A stretch of 64,000 nt of DNA from positions 167,937,310-168,001,309 of the forward strand of contig NC_134837.1 of the NCBI RefSeq assembly GCF_004210375.1, in the 5' to 3' direction. Source of the stretch: Tachypleus tridentatus. Its lineage: Eukaryota > Arthropoda > Merostomata > Xiphosura > Limulidae. A program made the position numbers and the translations under genes. Under the pieces are notes generated by a model. The model was not told where the DNA came from and made no database searches. It worked only from the letters and a program-made list of their open reading frames with translations. This document shows, piece after piece, positions 1 through 13,400 of the stretch; position 1 is the first letter of the stretch, and each line of letters starts with the position of its first letter.

Positions 1-301
1 ATTGTGGTGTTGGTGTTATTTTATTACAATCAAACAACAAAGGTACTGTTTGTTTATTTTTCAAAAAAGTTTAATTGTCACCTAAATAATTATTCTACTG
101 TGGAAAAATAAATATTTACTTTACTATTAGATTTGGAACATTTCAATATGAATGTATCTACAGCATGTAACATATTTTATATTATATTTCAATATTTATG
201 TTTGTTTCAGTTATTATATATTTAGAAATGTATGCAACTTGTACAGTTAAATGTTTATTAAGAAATTCCCGCCTCTTCCCTAATTTTGTAGAAGGTCCCC
301 A

Positions 302-427
302 AATGTGTGTGTGTATGGTTTCTTATAGCAAAGTCACGTCGGGCTATCTACTGACTCTATCGAGGGGAATCAAACCTCTGATTTTAGAGTTGTACATCCG
401 TAGACTTACCGTTGTACCAGAGGGGAC
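302..427 (-). repeat. SINE-B copy
   Basis: Reverse of the SINE-B consensus: tRNA-like head with a B-box-like GGTTTGATTCC and the tail TGCTATAAG...ACACACAC. Slightly diverged. Confidence 0.85.
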
Positions 428-995
428 TTTTCAAGTATATATCAACAATGTATTATGTGTGTATATATATACAAGTATTGTTGCCTTGGCTAAAACTTTT
501 AGAAACTCTCCTCTAAAGCTTATAAAAGGTAACAAAGGCAACGTGAAGAGACAGTATATGTAGTTAGTTTCCCACAGTTGACATACTATATACATTGGAA
601 GCTTATTAATCAGAAAACTACAGATATTTGACCAGGAACATTTATAAATTTTAAACATTATAAACTGTTTATGTTTAACTTCAACATATTAACATTGGAC
701 GTTCGTCTTTTTACGAAGGCATTATATAACGTCAGTGGTCAAAAACTCACGTGTAATCAGCGAAAAGCTAGTTACCTTCCCGTTAAGTTAATTGTATCTA
801 CATCAACCCAAAATTAATTCGTTCATCGTGAATTGAATCTTATATAAGATATCAAGGAAGTTCAGGTTCGAATAGAAGACTCAATATTGTTTATAAGTGT
901 CTAGAACTTTTGTAAAAAATCATTATTTGTAATAACCTTTACAATAAGTTGTAATGTTATTTGTGTATTAATTTATATTGGTACCGTGAAAGTGT

Positions 996-1254
996 TTAGA
1001 ATTTCGCACAAAACTACTTGAGGGCTATCTGTTCTAGCCGTCCCTAATTTTGCAGTGTAAAACCAGACGGAAGGCAGCATGTCATCACCACCCATCGCCA
1101 ACTCTTGGGCTACTCTTTTACCAACGAATAGTAGGATTGACCGTCACATTATAACGCCCCCCACGGCTGAAAGGGCAAGCATGTTTGGTGCGACTGGGAT
1201 TCGAACTCGCGACCCTCCGATTAATAGTGGAGCGCCTTAAACGCCTGCCGGGTT
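996..1254 (-). repeat. SINE-A copy, near full length
   Basis: Contains the 3' block (TTTCGCACAAAACTACTTGA), the central CCACTATTCGTTGGTAAAAG-like block in reverse, and the tRNA-like head with its B box. Small changes in the head. Confidence 0.9.
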
Positions 1255-2312
1255 AGTATCTTATCAGAGAATAGAATGCTTGCATCCTGGTTATTCCAGT
1301 TGGAACGTATAATTAATCTCAACCATGTCCGGACTAATAATATTATAATAAGTAAATAAGTTTATTATTGCTTTGATTGTACGTCGTATCTCGAAAAATT
1401 TATCAATTACTTAAAATATGCCAATTTATAAGGAGTATTTGCATATGTTAAAAAAAGGTCTATATAAACTAAATCGTACATAAACTGATTTGAGCAATGA
1501 ATAACTTTTATTTTCTAATACATTTGTATAGAATATTAAGAACAAATAGTTTTTACTGTGGTGATGTTAATAAAATGTGCGCATGTCATGAATCATGAGA
1601 ATAATTATGCACTTCTTAGGCTACAACACAGCATGACAAATGAACTTCAAAAGCAAGAAATATTTGTTACTCTTAATTTTAGTTTTATTTACTCTTGAAA
1701 ACATAACACTTTCAGGGAACCTGTCAAAGCACATCCTGTGTGTAGAATCTTGAAGTTTATAAATCGACTGCCTGACTTGTGCAAACTTTGTTTCAATATC
1801 ACAATTTTTTAGACGTAAATTTGATAAACCGATGGCCATTCAGGTTATATGAATGTAGTTATTTTTGTATTTGAGGCTCTTTGTTCACACAAAAGGTTTA
1901 AAGTCTTGTTTAAGCAATAAAAAAGTTGCAACAAAGGAAAGTCGAAACTCGTTGTCACCTGCCTTTGTTAATTGGAACAACACAATTATTTCGTTTAATT
2001 AAAACAGGAAATCAATGACAATAATAATTGAAAACATGTTTCAATATAACGAGTGTTATGTCAACAAATGTCGAATTGTTATACTAAGTAATCTTTTTAT
2101 TTTCATTTTAAATACATGCTTGGTAAATAACAATATTTATGAATGTTTACGATACTGACACGATATACATATAGTGGAGTACGTTACGAACTCTCTTCTG
2201 TGTTGGAATACTTCGCTTGAGGTTAATGATGTTAACTGAAAAACAAAGGTTAGAACAGTCTATTTTGCTTCATAGTTCAAATTAAAACTTTACATATTTA
2301 GATATGTTTTTA

Positions 2313-2520
2313 TGTTTTGGAATTTCGCACAAAGCTACTCGAGGGCTATCTGTACTAGCCGTCCCTAATTTAGCAGTGTAAGACTAGAGGGAAGGCAGTT
2401 AGTCATCACCACCCACCGCCAACTCTTGGGCCACTCTTTTACCAACGAATAGTGGGATTGACCGTCACATTATACACCCCCACGGCTGGGAGTGCGAGCA
2501 TGTTTAGCGCGACGCGGGCC
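2313..2520 (-). repeat. SINE-A copy, head truncated
   Basis: Same family in reverse. It runs from the 3' block to just inside the tRNA-like head (GCGACGCGGG) and then stops, so most of the head is missing. Confidence 0.88.
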
Positions 2521-3498
2521 TGTTTTATGTTTCAAAATAATCACAAAAAGCAATGAGAAAATCCAAAGCAGATTGATATTCATATTATTAAAATGCAGTA
2601 AAATAATGAATCTTTAATATTTTACGTTAATATGACTAACGTCATTGTGTGTATTGTATTAGACATTTGAATGTCACTCTGAGCTAATGATATTTAAAAT
2701 ACAACCTAGTTGCGTGACGTATGATGGCGTTAGTTTTCTTGTTCTTTTATCATTAGAACATGCGTTTTTGTGTTAATATTCAATATAATTGAAAACAGAA
2801 AACTAAAACACGTAAACACGTTCTTACTTTCAGCACAGAACGTAATATCAGATGCACTCTGTAAGTCATTTTAAACTATACGTGGATGAAAGATCAGTTA
2901 GAACACTCCAATCTGTTTAAGAATACATGGCTTATTGTATGCGTTTTAGAAGCACTTAGGAATTTCTCAGTAAGAGTTAGTTTAATCTAAGCAAGTATTT
3001 TGATAAGGACGAAAAATTTTCGAGATAACATTCTTTAAACATAATCCGGATATCTTTTCCGAATAAACACTCGTGCAAAATATTATTGAGCTACAATCTC
3101 AGTTGACTGAAGAATTTCGAGGAAAACTCCGTGATAAGCATTTTGTGAGAAGGCTCTGTTTCATCAGAACCCTTTAATGACCAAATCTTATTCCTGAAAT
3201 AGTATTATCATGATTTTTATAAAAGACTTATTCACTTTTGTCACTTCTTAATTTTACATTTATTTATCTTGTCCGTATTTAAAGATTGGTAAATCTGAAA
3301 AGTCGGTTTATAAGCATTAGACTCTCACGTTGTATTTGAACACTATTACGTATGTTAAGTTTTTATCTGCTACACTTTTAATACTAATCAATGTATAGCG
3401 TATTATCATCGATTTATAGTTGTCTGTTGAGTAAATATGTAAAGAGTTACCACAGTGCTTGTGTTTCTTATTAGACTCTAGTTTGCACGTCATAAACC

Positions 3499-3650
3499 CG
3501 TCACACTAAACATGCTCGCCCTTTCAGTCGTTATAATGTAGTAAAAGGAGTAACCCAAGAGTTAGCGGTGAGAAATAATGTTTAGCTGCTTTCATCTAGT
3601 CGTACACTGATAAATTAAGGACGGTGAAATTCAAAACAAACAAACAATCA
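3499..3650 (+). repeat. Degraded SINE-A fragment
   Basis: Retains CACACTAAACATGCTCGCCC, the AGAGTTAGCGGTG block and an AAACAAACAAACAA tail, with internal losses. Confidence 0.75.
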
Positions 3651-4289
3651 AATTCTATCAATATTATATAACTTCTTGAGGTAGAATTATCTGAAAAGCC
3701 AATTATTTTTAAGAACATTATGAAAACTGAATAACTGAAACCTAACATTGATAAACTGATTGTTGCTTCAAATACGACGTGCTGTTAAACGGAACTTTGT
3801 CTAACACGTTGTGTGCCTTTAAAAGGCCTTACTAAACTAACAAGATTTCAAAATACTGACCAAAGCAACAGAACTTTACAACATATGTTATGTCATTGGG
3901 GGTTTTGTATGTGTTATTATGTTCATCAAGTTTTATTAAATCAACACGTGTTTGACAAATAAGATATCATTACATTTTTATACGTATATATATATATATT
4001 TCAGGTTATTAATATTCCTACTTTATTTGCAGGATTTAAATCTTTCTGTAACATCTAAAAGATTTTAATATTTACGCCATTTTTACAAATTTTTGATTTG
4101 ATTTATAGCGCTTTTCCAAGTATTTTTCAGTGTTACACAACCATACACTCTTCACTTTAAGTCTCCGAGTACATATACACAATTGAAATGTACCTGCCAC
4201 GTGCATGGATCCTTCTAATTGTGTATTCCCTTAGTTTCTTCTCTTACGTGAGGTGAAATATTGACCTATTTCATTTCCTCTTTTTGCCA

Positions 4290-4417
4290 CAGAGAGCAGC
4301 ACGGTCGATACACGCGGCGATTTTCTCTCCGCTGTAATCTTTAAAGCGAACGTTGAGGACGAATTATCTCTTTCAGTTGCAGTTTGTGATTACCTTGGAC
4401 TTTCATATCTACCAAAT
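4290..4417 (+). promoter_or_regulatory. Probable KIF12 5' UTR / promoter-proximal DNA
   Basis: About 130 bases just before the proposed start codon are more GC-rich than their surroundings and contain several CpGs (around 4300-4350). This fits a 5' leader or promoter-proximal stretch. I see no clear TATA box or initiator and cannot place a transcription start. Confidence 0.3.
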
Positions 4418-4431
4418 ATGTATAGCAACGT
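4418..4431 (+). CDS. KIF12: KIF12 exon 1 (start codon exon)
   Basis: Codes MYSN plus two bases of Val5 and is followed by a near-perfect donor (GTAAGTAT). It is chosen as start exon because the next exon needs two incoming bases, the donor is strong, and no other ATG-donor pair near intron 2 fits as well. The intron that follows is 6957 bases. Transcript evidence would be needed to confirm it. Confidence 0.6.
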
Positions 4432-7400
4432 GTAAGTATCTTTTTTTTTTACTCTCACTTTTGCTATTAGATTAGTCGTGGTCAAATTGAGTCATCTGTA
4501 TGTATTCAACAGATAGCGAGCCACTAAAATCTGTCAGACAAGGAAATATTTGTAGTATTATGCGGTTGCCTAGGAAACCGCTTTGTTAGTGGACAAGATA
4601 GCGATTAGCCAAGCAAAAACCTTTGTTTTTTAACTTATATTTTGATTGACGAGCTTTGTTTTCTTTGAGAGTAGTGTTACTTACGATATATTAAATCTAT
4701 TATTTCTACCGATTTTTATTAAAATTGGTAGCTACGTCAAAGCAAATAACATATTTTCATTGAATACAAATATAACGTAAAAATATAACTTACATGTTCA
4801 AATTGTTTTTCTCAATTAATTTGGCTCCATTTTCACAATCTTCTGTATTTTCAGCAAGTTCCAGTTGAAGGATTCATAGAATAGTTTTACTTTATAGTAG
4901 CCGTAAACAATTTCACATTACAGCATCACGTTAAGCCTACTAGAAAAATACTGACTCAAATAAAAGCTATAAATATAATAATTATTATTATTACAATAAA
5001 TATATTATATCTAGTTAATTGCACTCTATAAGAAAACTTGAATAATGACATAATGACTTGCCCCAGAAGACGCAAGTGATTTCGTATGCCGGAGGAAATG
5101 TTATAACTTGCATGTTTAATTCACTGCTGATTTCTAACTATTTAGTGCACAATGCCTTCACAGGTAGATTTTTAGCTTGGATGTAGATGTCACACTCTTT
5201 CCCAGGAAAATTATTTGTTTAATGAGGTTGCTAAATGATGTTGAGCCAAAGAACAAACCATTTCTAAAATGCAAGTTTTCAGTATTCTCCATAGAAATGA
5301 GCACCTTGCACGACAAAAAGTTTATGGTAGCAACAGGCGCTGAAATAACACTCCATAAAAATCCTTAACAGTTTTAATTATTCATAATGTGGAAACTATG
5401 GTAACGAAAAAAATCACTGAAACAAAATATCATTGCGAGGAAATTTAGTATTCCTCTCGACACCATTCACGATATAGTAATTTACGATATAGTAATTCTG
5501 GAGTTGACGTTGATGAAAGTTAACAAACATCTAGACACACCTCGAAACGAAGTGCTATCTTCATGAAAAAATGATGTTCGAAAAAACTGGAGTCACAGAA
5601 TTCCATTCGATCACGTATCTTCCAAGTTCTATCATATAATGCCAGTGAACTTTTATGTAGATGTTCCTTGGAAGGTTTCTTAGAACATGCGGTCTAAAAT
5701 TAGACTCGTTAACTTTTGTAGATTTACAACCTTTTCACTAAGGAGACATGATAATTTAAGTCAGTCCCACTATTCGTTGCTGAAAGAGTACCTAAGAGTT
5801 GGTGGTGGGTGGTGTTGATTAGCTGATGACCCTCACTTTTAAATTTGCATTAGCAAATAAAGCCCGTTTTGAAAACAAAATGAAACCTTTATAGATTCAC
5901 GTTCTCATGATAAATGAGTGGTCAGGCAATAGTGCGTGATTATGGTCATCAGTGTGGGCACGATAGACGATGTAACAAATAGTTCCAAGGGCAGCACCGT
6001 TCTAGGACCTTATTTGTGAAGTGTAGCTAAGCCTCAATACTATTTAGGTTAAATTCACTGTCCAAGAACAATGGTGTGATTGTATCGGAATTATATATTT
6101 TCGTGGCCCGGCATGGCCAGGTGGTGTGTATGTGTTTTTTTTTCTTATAGCAAAGGCATATCGGGCTATCTGCTGTCTTCACCGGGGTGGAATAGAACTC
6201 CTGATGTTTGCGTTGCAAATCCGTAGACTTACCGCTGTCTCAGCAGGGGAAGACCAGATGGTTAGGACGCTCGACTCGAAATCTTTGGGTCGCGGAGTCG
6301 CATTCCTGTTACACTAAAAGTGCTCGCCCTTTCAGCCGTGTGGGAGTGTGGGAGTTACAATATTTGGAGCTTTATCACGTATCGTTCAATTGCAATATTT
6401 GTTGGTTAAAGAGTATCCCAAGAGTCGATGTTGGGTGATAATGACTAGCTACTTCTCCGCTTACACCATTAAATTAGGGGCGGCTAGTACAGATAGCCCT
6501 CGTGCAGCTTTGCGCAAAATTTGAAGACAATAAACATATTTTCATATGTTTAAATCTTTATAAAATATTTCCAAGTTCACAATTATAATTTCTATTTAAA
6601 CTGCTACATAACATATTTAAAATGTTACCCTGAAACAACTGAATAAACTTTGTGACTTCAGTAAATGTGCTTTGAAGTTGCTTCACATGATTTTTTCAGA
6701 GAAGTTTTAGGTTCAAAACGATATCTTTATGGTATATTCTTACGGACGTCTACTCAGTTACATTGAAGAGTCCCCCGCTGGTACAGCGGTAAGTCTACGG
6801 ATTCACACTGCTAAAATTAAGGATTCGATTCCCCTCTGTGGATTGAGTAAATAGCCCGATGAGGCTTTGCTATAAGGAAAAACACACACATACATATTGA
6901 AGAAGTGAAACTCGAGCAAAACCTTTTTCCATACTTTATGACTAGGAGATATGAGAGTTTTTCTTGAAGGTCATCTTTGTGTTATTTTGTGCCATTATTA
7001 TTTCTTGTTTCGTTTTATTCGTGGAGCTCCTTCTTTTTAGAATACAACGTATGTAAATAAATATCACATAAGGGAACATAAAGAATAACAGTGACAGATA
7101 GGTCTTTGGATTATAAGACCAAATAAACGTTTTGGTGTTTTAATTATTAATAATCAAGACTTTGTTGAGGTTTGGTTTGAATTTCGCGCAAAGCTACACG
7201 AGGGCTATCTGCGCTAGCCGTCCCTAAGTTAACAGTGTAAGACTAGAGAGACTTGTTCCACTGTAGAAATATCTTGGTGAAAGCGCTCACCATGGTCATC
7301 GCTGTGACTGATTTATTATCGTATATCTATTTTAATGTCGATATAAATTGAAGGTGTAAGAAGTGGATCTATGCTGACATTTTAAACCCCATTTTAATGT

Positions 7401-10400
7401 AGTTTTCGAGCACGTAATCAGTCATCATAGCATAGTTTAATCTCTGAGGTTTCATAATTTTTTTAAGAACAAGTTTGAATAATTTCCAGGTAGAAAATTT
7501 TTCTGATTCAGTACATTTTTCAAAATCATCATCCCATCAGCGCTTCCCCAGTTTGTGACCTTTTGCTGATTTTTTATAAACCCGTCAGATATCTAAAACA
7601 ATTCCCATCTTTGTTTAGTATTTTTACACATTTCTTCATGGGTCCCAGTTTCATAAGAAATGGAAGCAGAAACATGGTTAGAAGATCCACTAAATGTTCA
7701 TACTAGATATTCTGTTATCCTGGTATGCAGTTCTCTTTCTCACAGGCCGTTATTTCTTTTTGATATTATTTTTATCATCTTGACTGTTCCGGAGACAGAA
7801 GAAGCAGCAATATGTGGTGTACTCACTCTGCAAGCCTAGCTGAAGTGCAATTAAGTTTAGATCACCACATATGTTTCACCTGTGATGATCACATTTGATG
7901 GCCTAGTGATCACATTGTGCAAAAACACATTGTTCAGACTAACTTAGATTAGTCAATACAAAGTTTTTATTCGTGAGAATGATGTTTAGTGCCTAATTCT
8001 TTCATTATTCTATGAACATTTATATATGAACACAAAGTATCTTACTTGCCATAGTAAGAAATAAGACTTTGAAGGCGTCTTTGGTAAACTAAAAGTCTTG
8101 TTTCTGGAACTAATTAATTATCTTGCTGTAAACAAGAGTAAAGAACTTTCCCATGCTTCTTTCATAGAGAAAAGTCCCGGATCAGGTCATTTAGCTAGTT
8201 CAGTGATCAGGTGAAACAGTTTATGTTGAGATATCACAGAAACAGAAATACTATATGAAACAGATGAAGATGATTCATTGTCCTTTTCGTAGGATAACTG
8301 TTTTATTTCCCAATTTGCTGATAAGTGTGGCACTAAAAGGTTATCCCTGTGAGGTATTGGTTGTATTGTAGATGCGGTATCTGCTTATTTACTAAACTGC
8401 GTAGTTTTTTCTGCATATCCAGAAACATTATTAATAACAGTTCTTTTCACGATCTTTGAGGTCAAGCCATATCATGACAAGTGCAAACGGCGTACATGCT
8501 ATATTTTTATTCAGCCTTTTTGTCAAGCCAGATATTCAAAATGTACAATGCACGTGTGAAGTTCAATATTTTTCTTGTTTACCTATTTTATACTAAATAT
8601 TTTGGTATTAACTAGCTTTACCTTGTATGTGATGTTTTGATTCGCGAATCTGTAATATATTTTCTACAGATGTAGCAAAAAATGTTTGGGTAATTTTTGC
8701 TCTTTCGGATTTTACTTGAACAAGAGGCAGCCAACAGTTTAAATGACTTTCTAAAAATTATAAAATAATTCATATTTACAAAACTAGATTTCAAAGGATT
8801 TTCAAACGAAGTTTTGCAGAATTTTGTTATTTCTTGAGTATGATACGACGAAGATTAGACTTTGTTTTAAGTGTGCGCGGAATAAGAAAAAGTGACCAAC
8901 TGAGTCAACTGAGAGAGATACTAAATTTAATTCAATCGTGGTAAGTAATTAGGTTTAAAAACACAGAGGTGATTAGGAATTAAAGTTATTTTTCTTCGTC
9001 CCTTTCTTGACTTGTTGGTAATTTTAGAGACGTGGTAGTTAAAGTTAGGGGAACGGTATGTGACTTCCATGGAAGATATGAAATGCATTTACTTTCTTGT
9101 AGTTGTAGTGAGACGATAGTGAAGCTTCGAGTCTGATATACGAGATCAGCGTGTCACGAGCAGAGACACCAGATAAAGAACGCCCACCACACAAGATCAG
9201 AGCCAGAGTTTATTGCTTGTTAATGACAATTATACAGATAATATTCAGTTATCGTAATGCAAATAAAGTAACAATAGACATTGTTTAATAAAAGACATAA
9301 GACTGACAAACTATTACAATTTAAACATCGTATGTATAACAATTCTACATTCTTATGTGACATTGTTCGGGTCGGTAACCTGAAAATAAAGAGAGAGAAA
9401 GAAGGACAAGACAAAACTCTCAATATGGTTGTTGAAGTGAGTGCTGTTTGTCACGTTTCTTGTTGTCCGTATAATTTCCATATGTTAATTATTAAAATTC
9501 TTAAAGTTTCACTTCGCTACATTTGAATGTCTCATCTTTTCCGTCGTTCAACTTTAAATATTCAACTTTAACATCATTAAAAATAAATGTTACAGACTTT
9601 GATAAATTATGAAAATAAGACAGTTAATAACAACAGATAATGATAAGATTTATCACTATTAATTGTAGATGTCAAATCAAACATAAAAGAATAGGCCCAG
9701 CGTGGCCAGGTGGTTAAGGCACTCGACTCGATTCGAAGTTCGCGGATTCGAATCCCTGTCACACCAAACATGGTCACCCGTGGGGGGCGTTATAATGTGA
9801 CAGTCAACCCCACTATTCGTTAGTACAAAGAGTAGTCCAAGAGTTGGTGGGTGGTGATGACTAGCTGCCTTCCCTCTAGTCTTACACGGCAAAATTATGA
9901 ACGGCTAGTGCGGATAGCCCTCGTGTAGCTTTGCGCGAAATTCAAAAACAAACTGTTTGAGTTTTCGTGTGTCTTCCGGTTATGGCGGTCGCATCTATGC
10001 TGCATATGAAAACCTGTGCACGCTGGCAAAGCTCAACAATGACTCTTGAAATAACAGTGGAACAGACGTGAATAATGTTGATGCCAAATTTTATTTCTCA
10101 AATGGGATATTCTACATTATACTGTTAGAAATTAACTAAACAATCTTTGATGTTTCAAAATGTGACGTAACCTAAATAAAGAATAAAAACGTAGATTTAC
10201 CATACGCTGTTGTTCAGCGGCTCTTAGCAGTACTGAAATAATTACTTTTTTACGCTGAGCAGTAGAAGTAATACAGAGCTTTGCCTCTGAGTGAAAGTAA
10301 AACCAAGAGTATAACACAATTGACTTATTTAAAGTCCATAAAGTAATTTAAACTGATAATTAGCTTCAACTTTTCCCGTCAATCTGGAAGAATACTTTTG

Positions 10401-13400
10401 CTTGTAGACTATAAAATTAGGATAATTTAATGACTATTTGGTGCGGTTTGTCTTTACGAGTCCCCCGTTGGTACAGCGGTAAATCTACAGATTTATAAAT
10501 CTAAAATTAGGGATGTAATTCCCTTCGGTGGACTCAGCAGATAGTCCGACCGATGTGGGTTTGCTAAAAGAAAAAAACACACACATACTCGTCTTTATTA
10601 TTAAATTTCCCCAGGCTTACAAGTGAACTACAAAGTATTATATTATTGAATATTTGTCTTTTATCATACAGGTGTTACAGGTGACCAATTCACAAAACAG
10701 TTAACTAGAAATGCTACTATATCATGGCAATTTTGTCGTTTAGCATAATTGTTTTACATGTTAACTGGAAACATTACTGTATCATTGTAATTGTAAGTTT
10801 TAACAAGTTGTTATACGTTATGATATTACGAAGGTACTAGACATATTGCTATGTTGTTGGTTGCTTTTTAGCATATTGTTACACGTTATATTACTACATG
10901 TTAATTAGAAATGTGACTACTGTTTAAGGTTTGTCTTTTAACGTCATGTTGTCACGTATTATTTCATTACAAGTTGACCAGAAATATTACTGTATTGTTG
11001 TAAAAGTGTCGATTAGTATCAGGTTGTTACACATTATGTTATTACAAGGTAACTAGAAATATTACTACGGTATTCTTGTCTTTTAGAATAATGTTGTTAC
11101 GCGTTACGACAATACAGGTTAATTAAAAGATTAATTTGTCTTAATAATTTCATCTTTCTGATCAAACTTTTAGAGCTAGTTAGCATGAAAAATTACCAGG
11201 TAATTGTCAGACATTAATTAAATGTACAAATTATCTTCGTTGTTCAGCAACAGTTAATTCTGCCTTTGATTTTTCTACCATAATATTATTATAAAATTTA
11301 CTACCTTTTATAATTTATTGATATTTTCTGTACTATTATAGTTGATTGCATAACTAATATATCTGTATTTTAATATATATTTGTACAGGCCAAGTACAGC
11401 AAGTTCTCAGGAGTCTCTGATGTCACTCAGCTCAGACGAAGGTCAAGGAGGTAGTGATTTGGATAATATTAATGTAGTAGTCAGGTGTGTAATCTCTTAC
11501 TACAACAAATCAGTTCTTTGTTTTATTACTTACACTGAATATATAAAATTAGATTTGAAGAATAGCAAGTTACACTTCAGTAATATAGAACGAGTGTGTG
11601 TAGCTGTGCGCGAGATAAAAGGAGGGTCTCCATTAAACATAATAACAATATATAATCTTCATATCAGAAACAAGAAAGAGCCGAAAAAAAGACAAAAAAT
11701 ACTCAAGATCATACATGACATTTCAATAACTATTGAAGGTACATGTATAGTACTTCAATAATCGACTGCAAGAAGCTACAAGGTTTATTGTACAAAAAGA
11801 AAAATAGATACAAAGATAATCAGTGATGTCGAGAAAACTCACTTGTAGAGAAATATATATGCAAAAACGGCTCGTTTGGGTTGAGAAAATATTTTACATA
11901 GAAGAGCGAACAACGTTTCGACCTTCTTCGGTCATCGTCAGGTTCACAAATAAAGAGGTAACTGACAGGAAGCTGACCACATGTTTGGAAGGGGTTGTGT
12001 AACTGAGTGTCGGAATGTAGAGGGCGGTGTTAGATGTTTGAATATATAATTTTTTTATTTTATTATATTAATATAGGTATAAAGGCGTTCCTTTATATTG
12101 GTTTATTTTGGGTTTAAAAACAGGTTAAAAACTCACATAAAAGCTACATGATTCTTAAACAATAGTTTGGTAGTTCTACAAGTTTGTTTTTTTCGAATTT
12201 CGCACAAAACTACTCGAGGGCTGTCTGTGCTAGCCGTCCCTAATTTAGCAGTGTAAGACTAGAGGGAAGGCAGCTAGTCATCACCACCCACCGTCAACTC
12301 TTGGGCTACTCTTTTACTAACGAATAGTGGGATTGACCGTAACATTATAACGCCCCCACGGCCGAAAGGGCAAGCATGTTTGGTGTGATAGGGATTTGAA
12401 CCTGCGACCCTGGGATTACGAGTCGCACGCCTTAACACGCTTGGCCATGCCGGGCGAAGTTCTACACGTAAAACTACCAAAATCAATCAACAGTTATTTT
12501 AAACACTCATACAAAAGCTTCAAAATTATCTAATTTTTTGTAATTAAAAATAAATTTAATTAATTGCAAAATACATCTTAGTTTATAGATTGATTGTAAA
12601 ATGTATTTTAGTTTACGGATTAATCTCAAAATGCCCTAATATATAGTGAGACAAAAAGGAAAAAAAACGCTTTTTATTATCATGTATTAATATTGTTAAG
12701 ATTTGGAAATATAATACTATTTAGTTACAGAAACTGGGAAACGCATTACACATTTTTATGAAACTTTAAAAAATTCAGAAATAACACAAAATAAGGTATG
12801 CTAACTGTAAAGGGCAAGGGTATTAGGTAGTAGAAAATGACGTGTAAAGAGTGAGAAATTACAAATTGTATCGATATAAAAATACATAAAAATTGTAGTT
12901 CCAACCACACTGTTTTAATATGTAACAACTCAATATTTAATATCACAAAAAGTGAAATTATTTATAATCTGATGTAAAACATCTGGTCTGAAATTGAACG
13001 AACTGATATATAAAATAGCATTTGTAATATTTGTTAAGGTGAGAACTCCTGTATTGTTATGTAATTCTAAAGTTCTGATAAAAACGACTATTAAACTTTG
13101 GACTTAGGTGAAATTAAATGTTTCAAAAATCAATTTTTTATTGCTAATATTGCTTCTTCAGTTGCAAAACAGTGTGGTAAATGTCCATTAGCGTCAGTTA
13201 TGTTAAATACTCTTGAAAAGTATCAAACTACCACTAAATAGAAATCTCATTGTACGTTACGATGTTCTTATGGATAACTGAAAATGTTAAACGTGGATAT
13301 ATATATATAACAAACCAAATGTTTCATAGTTTCATTTCAATTTTCTTCCTTATGACGAAAATGTTGTGTACTTGATAACGATTGCACAAGTGATCGAAAC

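Larger units (their letters stand above)
1..4289. other. Upstream AT-rich region without genes
   Basis: Apart from the SINE copies listed separately, I see no coding signal. Open frames here are short and lack codon bias or known motifs. A TA dinucleotide run is at about 3984-4001. Confidence 0.6.

Noticed and set aside
9693-9790. Candidate host tRNA gene
   Set aside because: Box A and B are present, but the sequence is the head of a SINE-A with body and (AAAC)n-type tail, repeated many times in the window.
11381-11761. 126-codon open frame treated as one exon
   Set aside because: Only the part up to 11484 is kinesin exon 2; the rest is read-through into intron 2 after a donor site.
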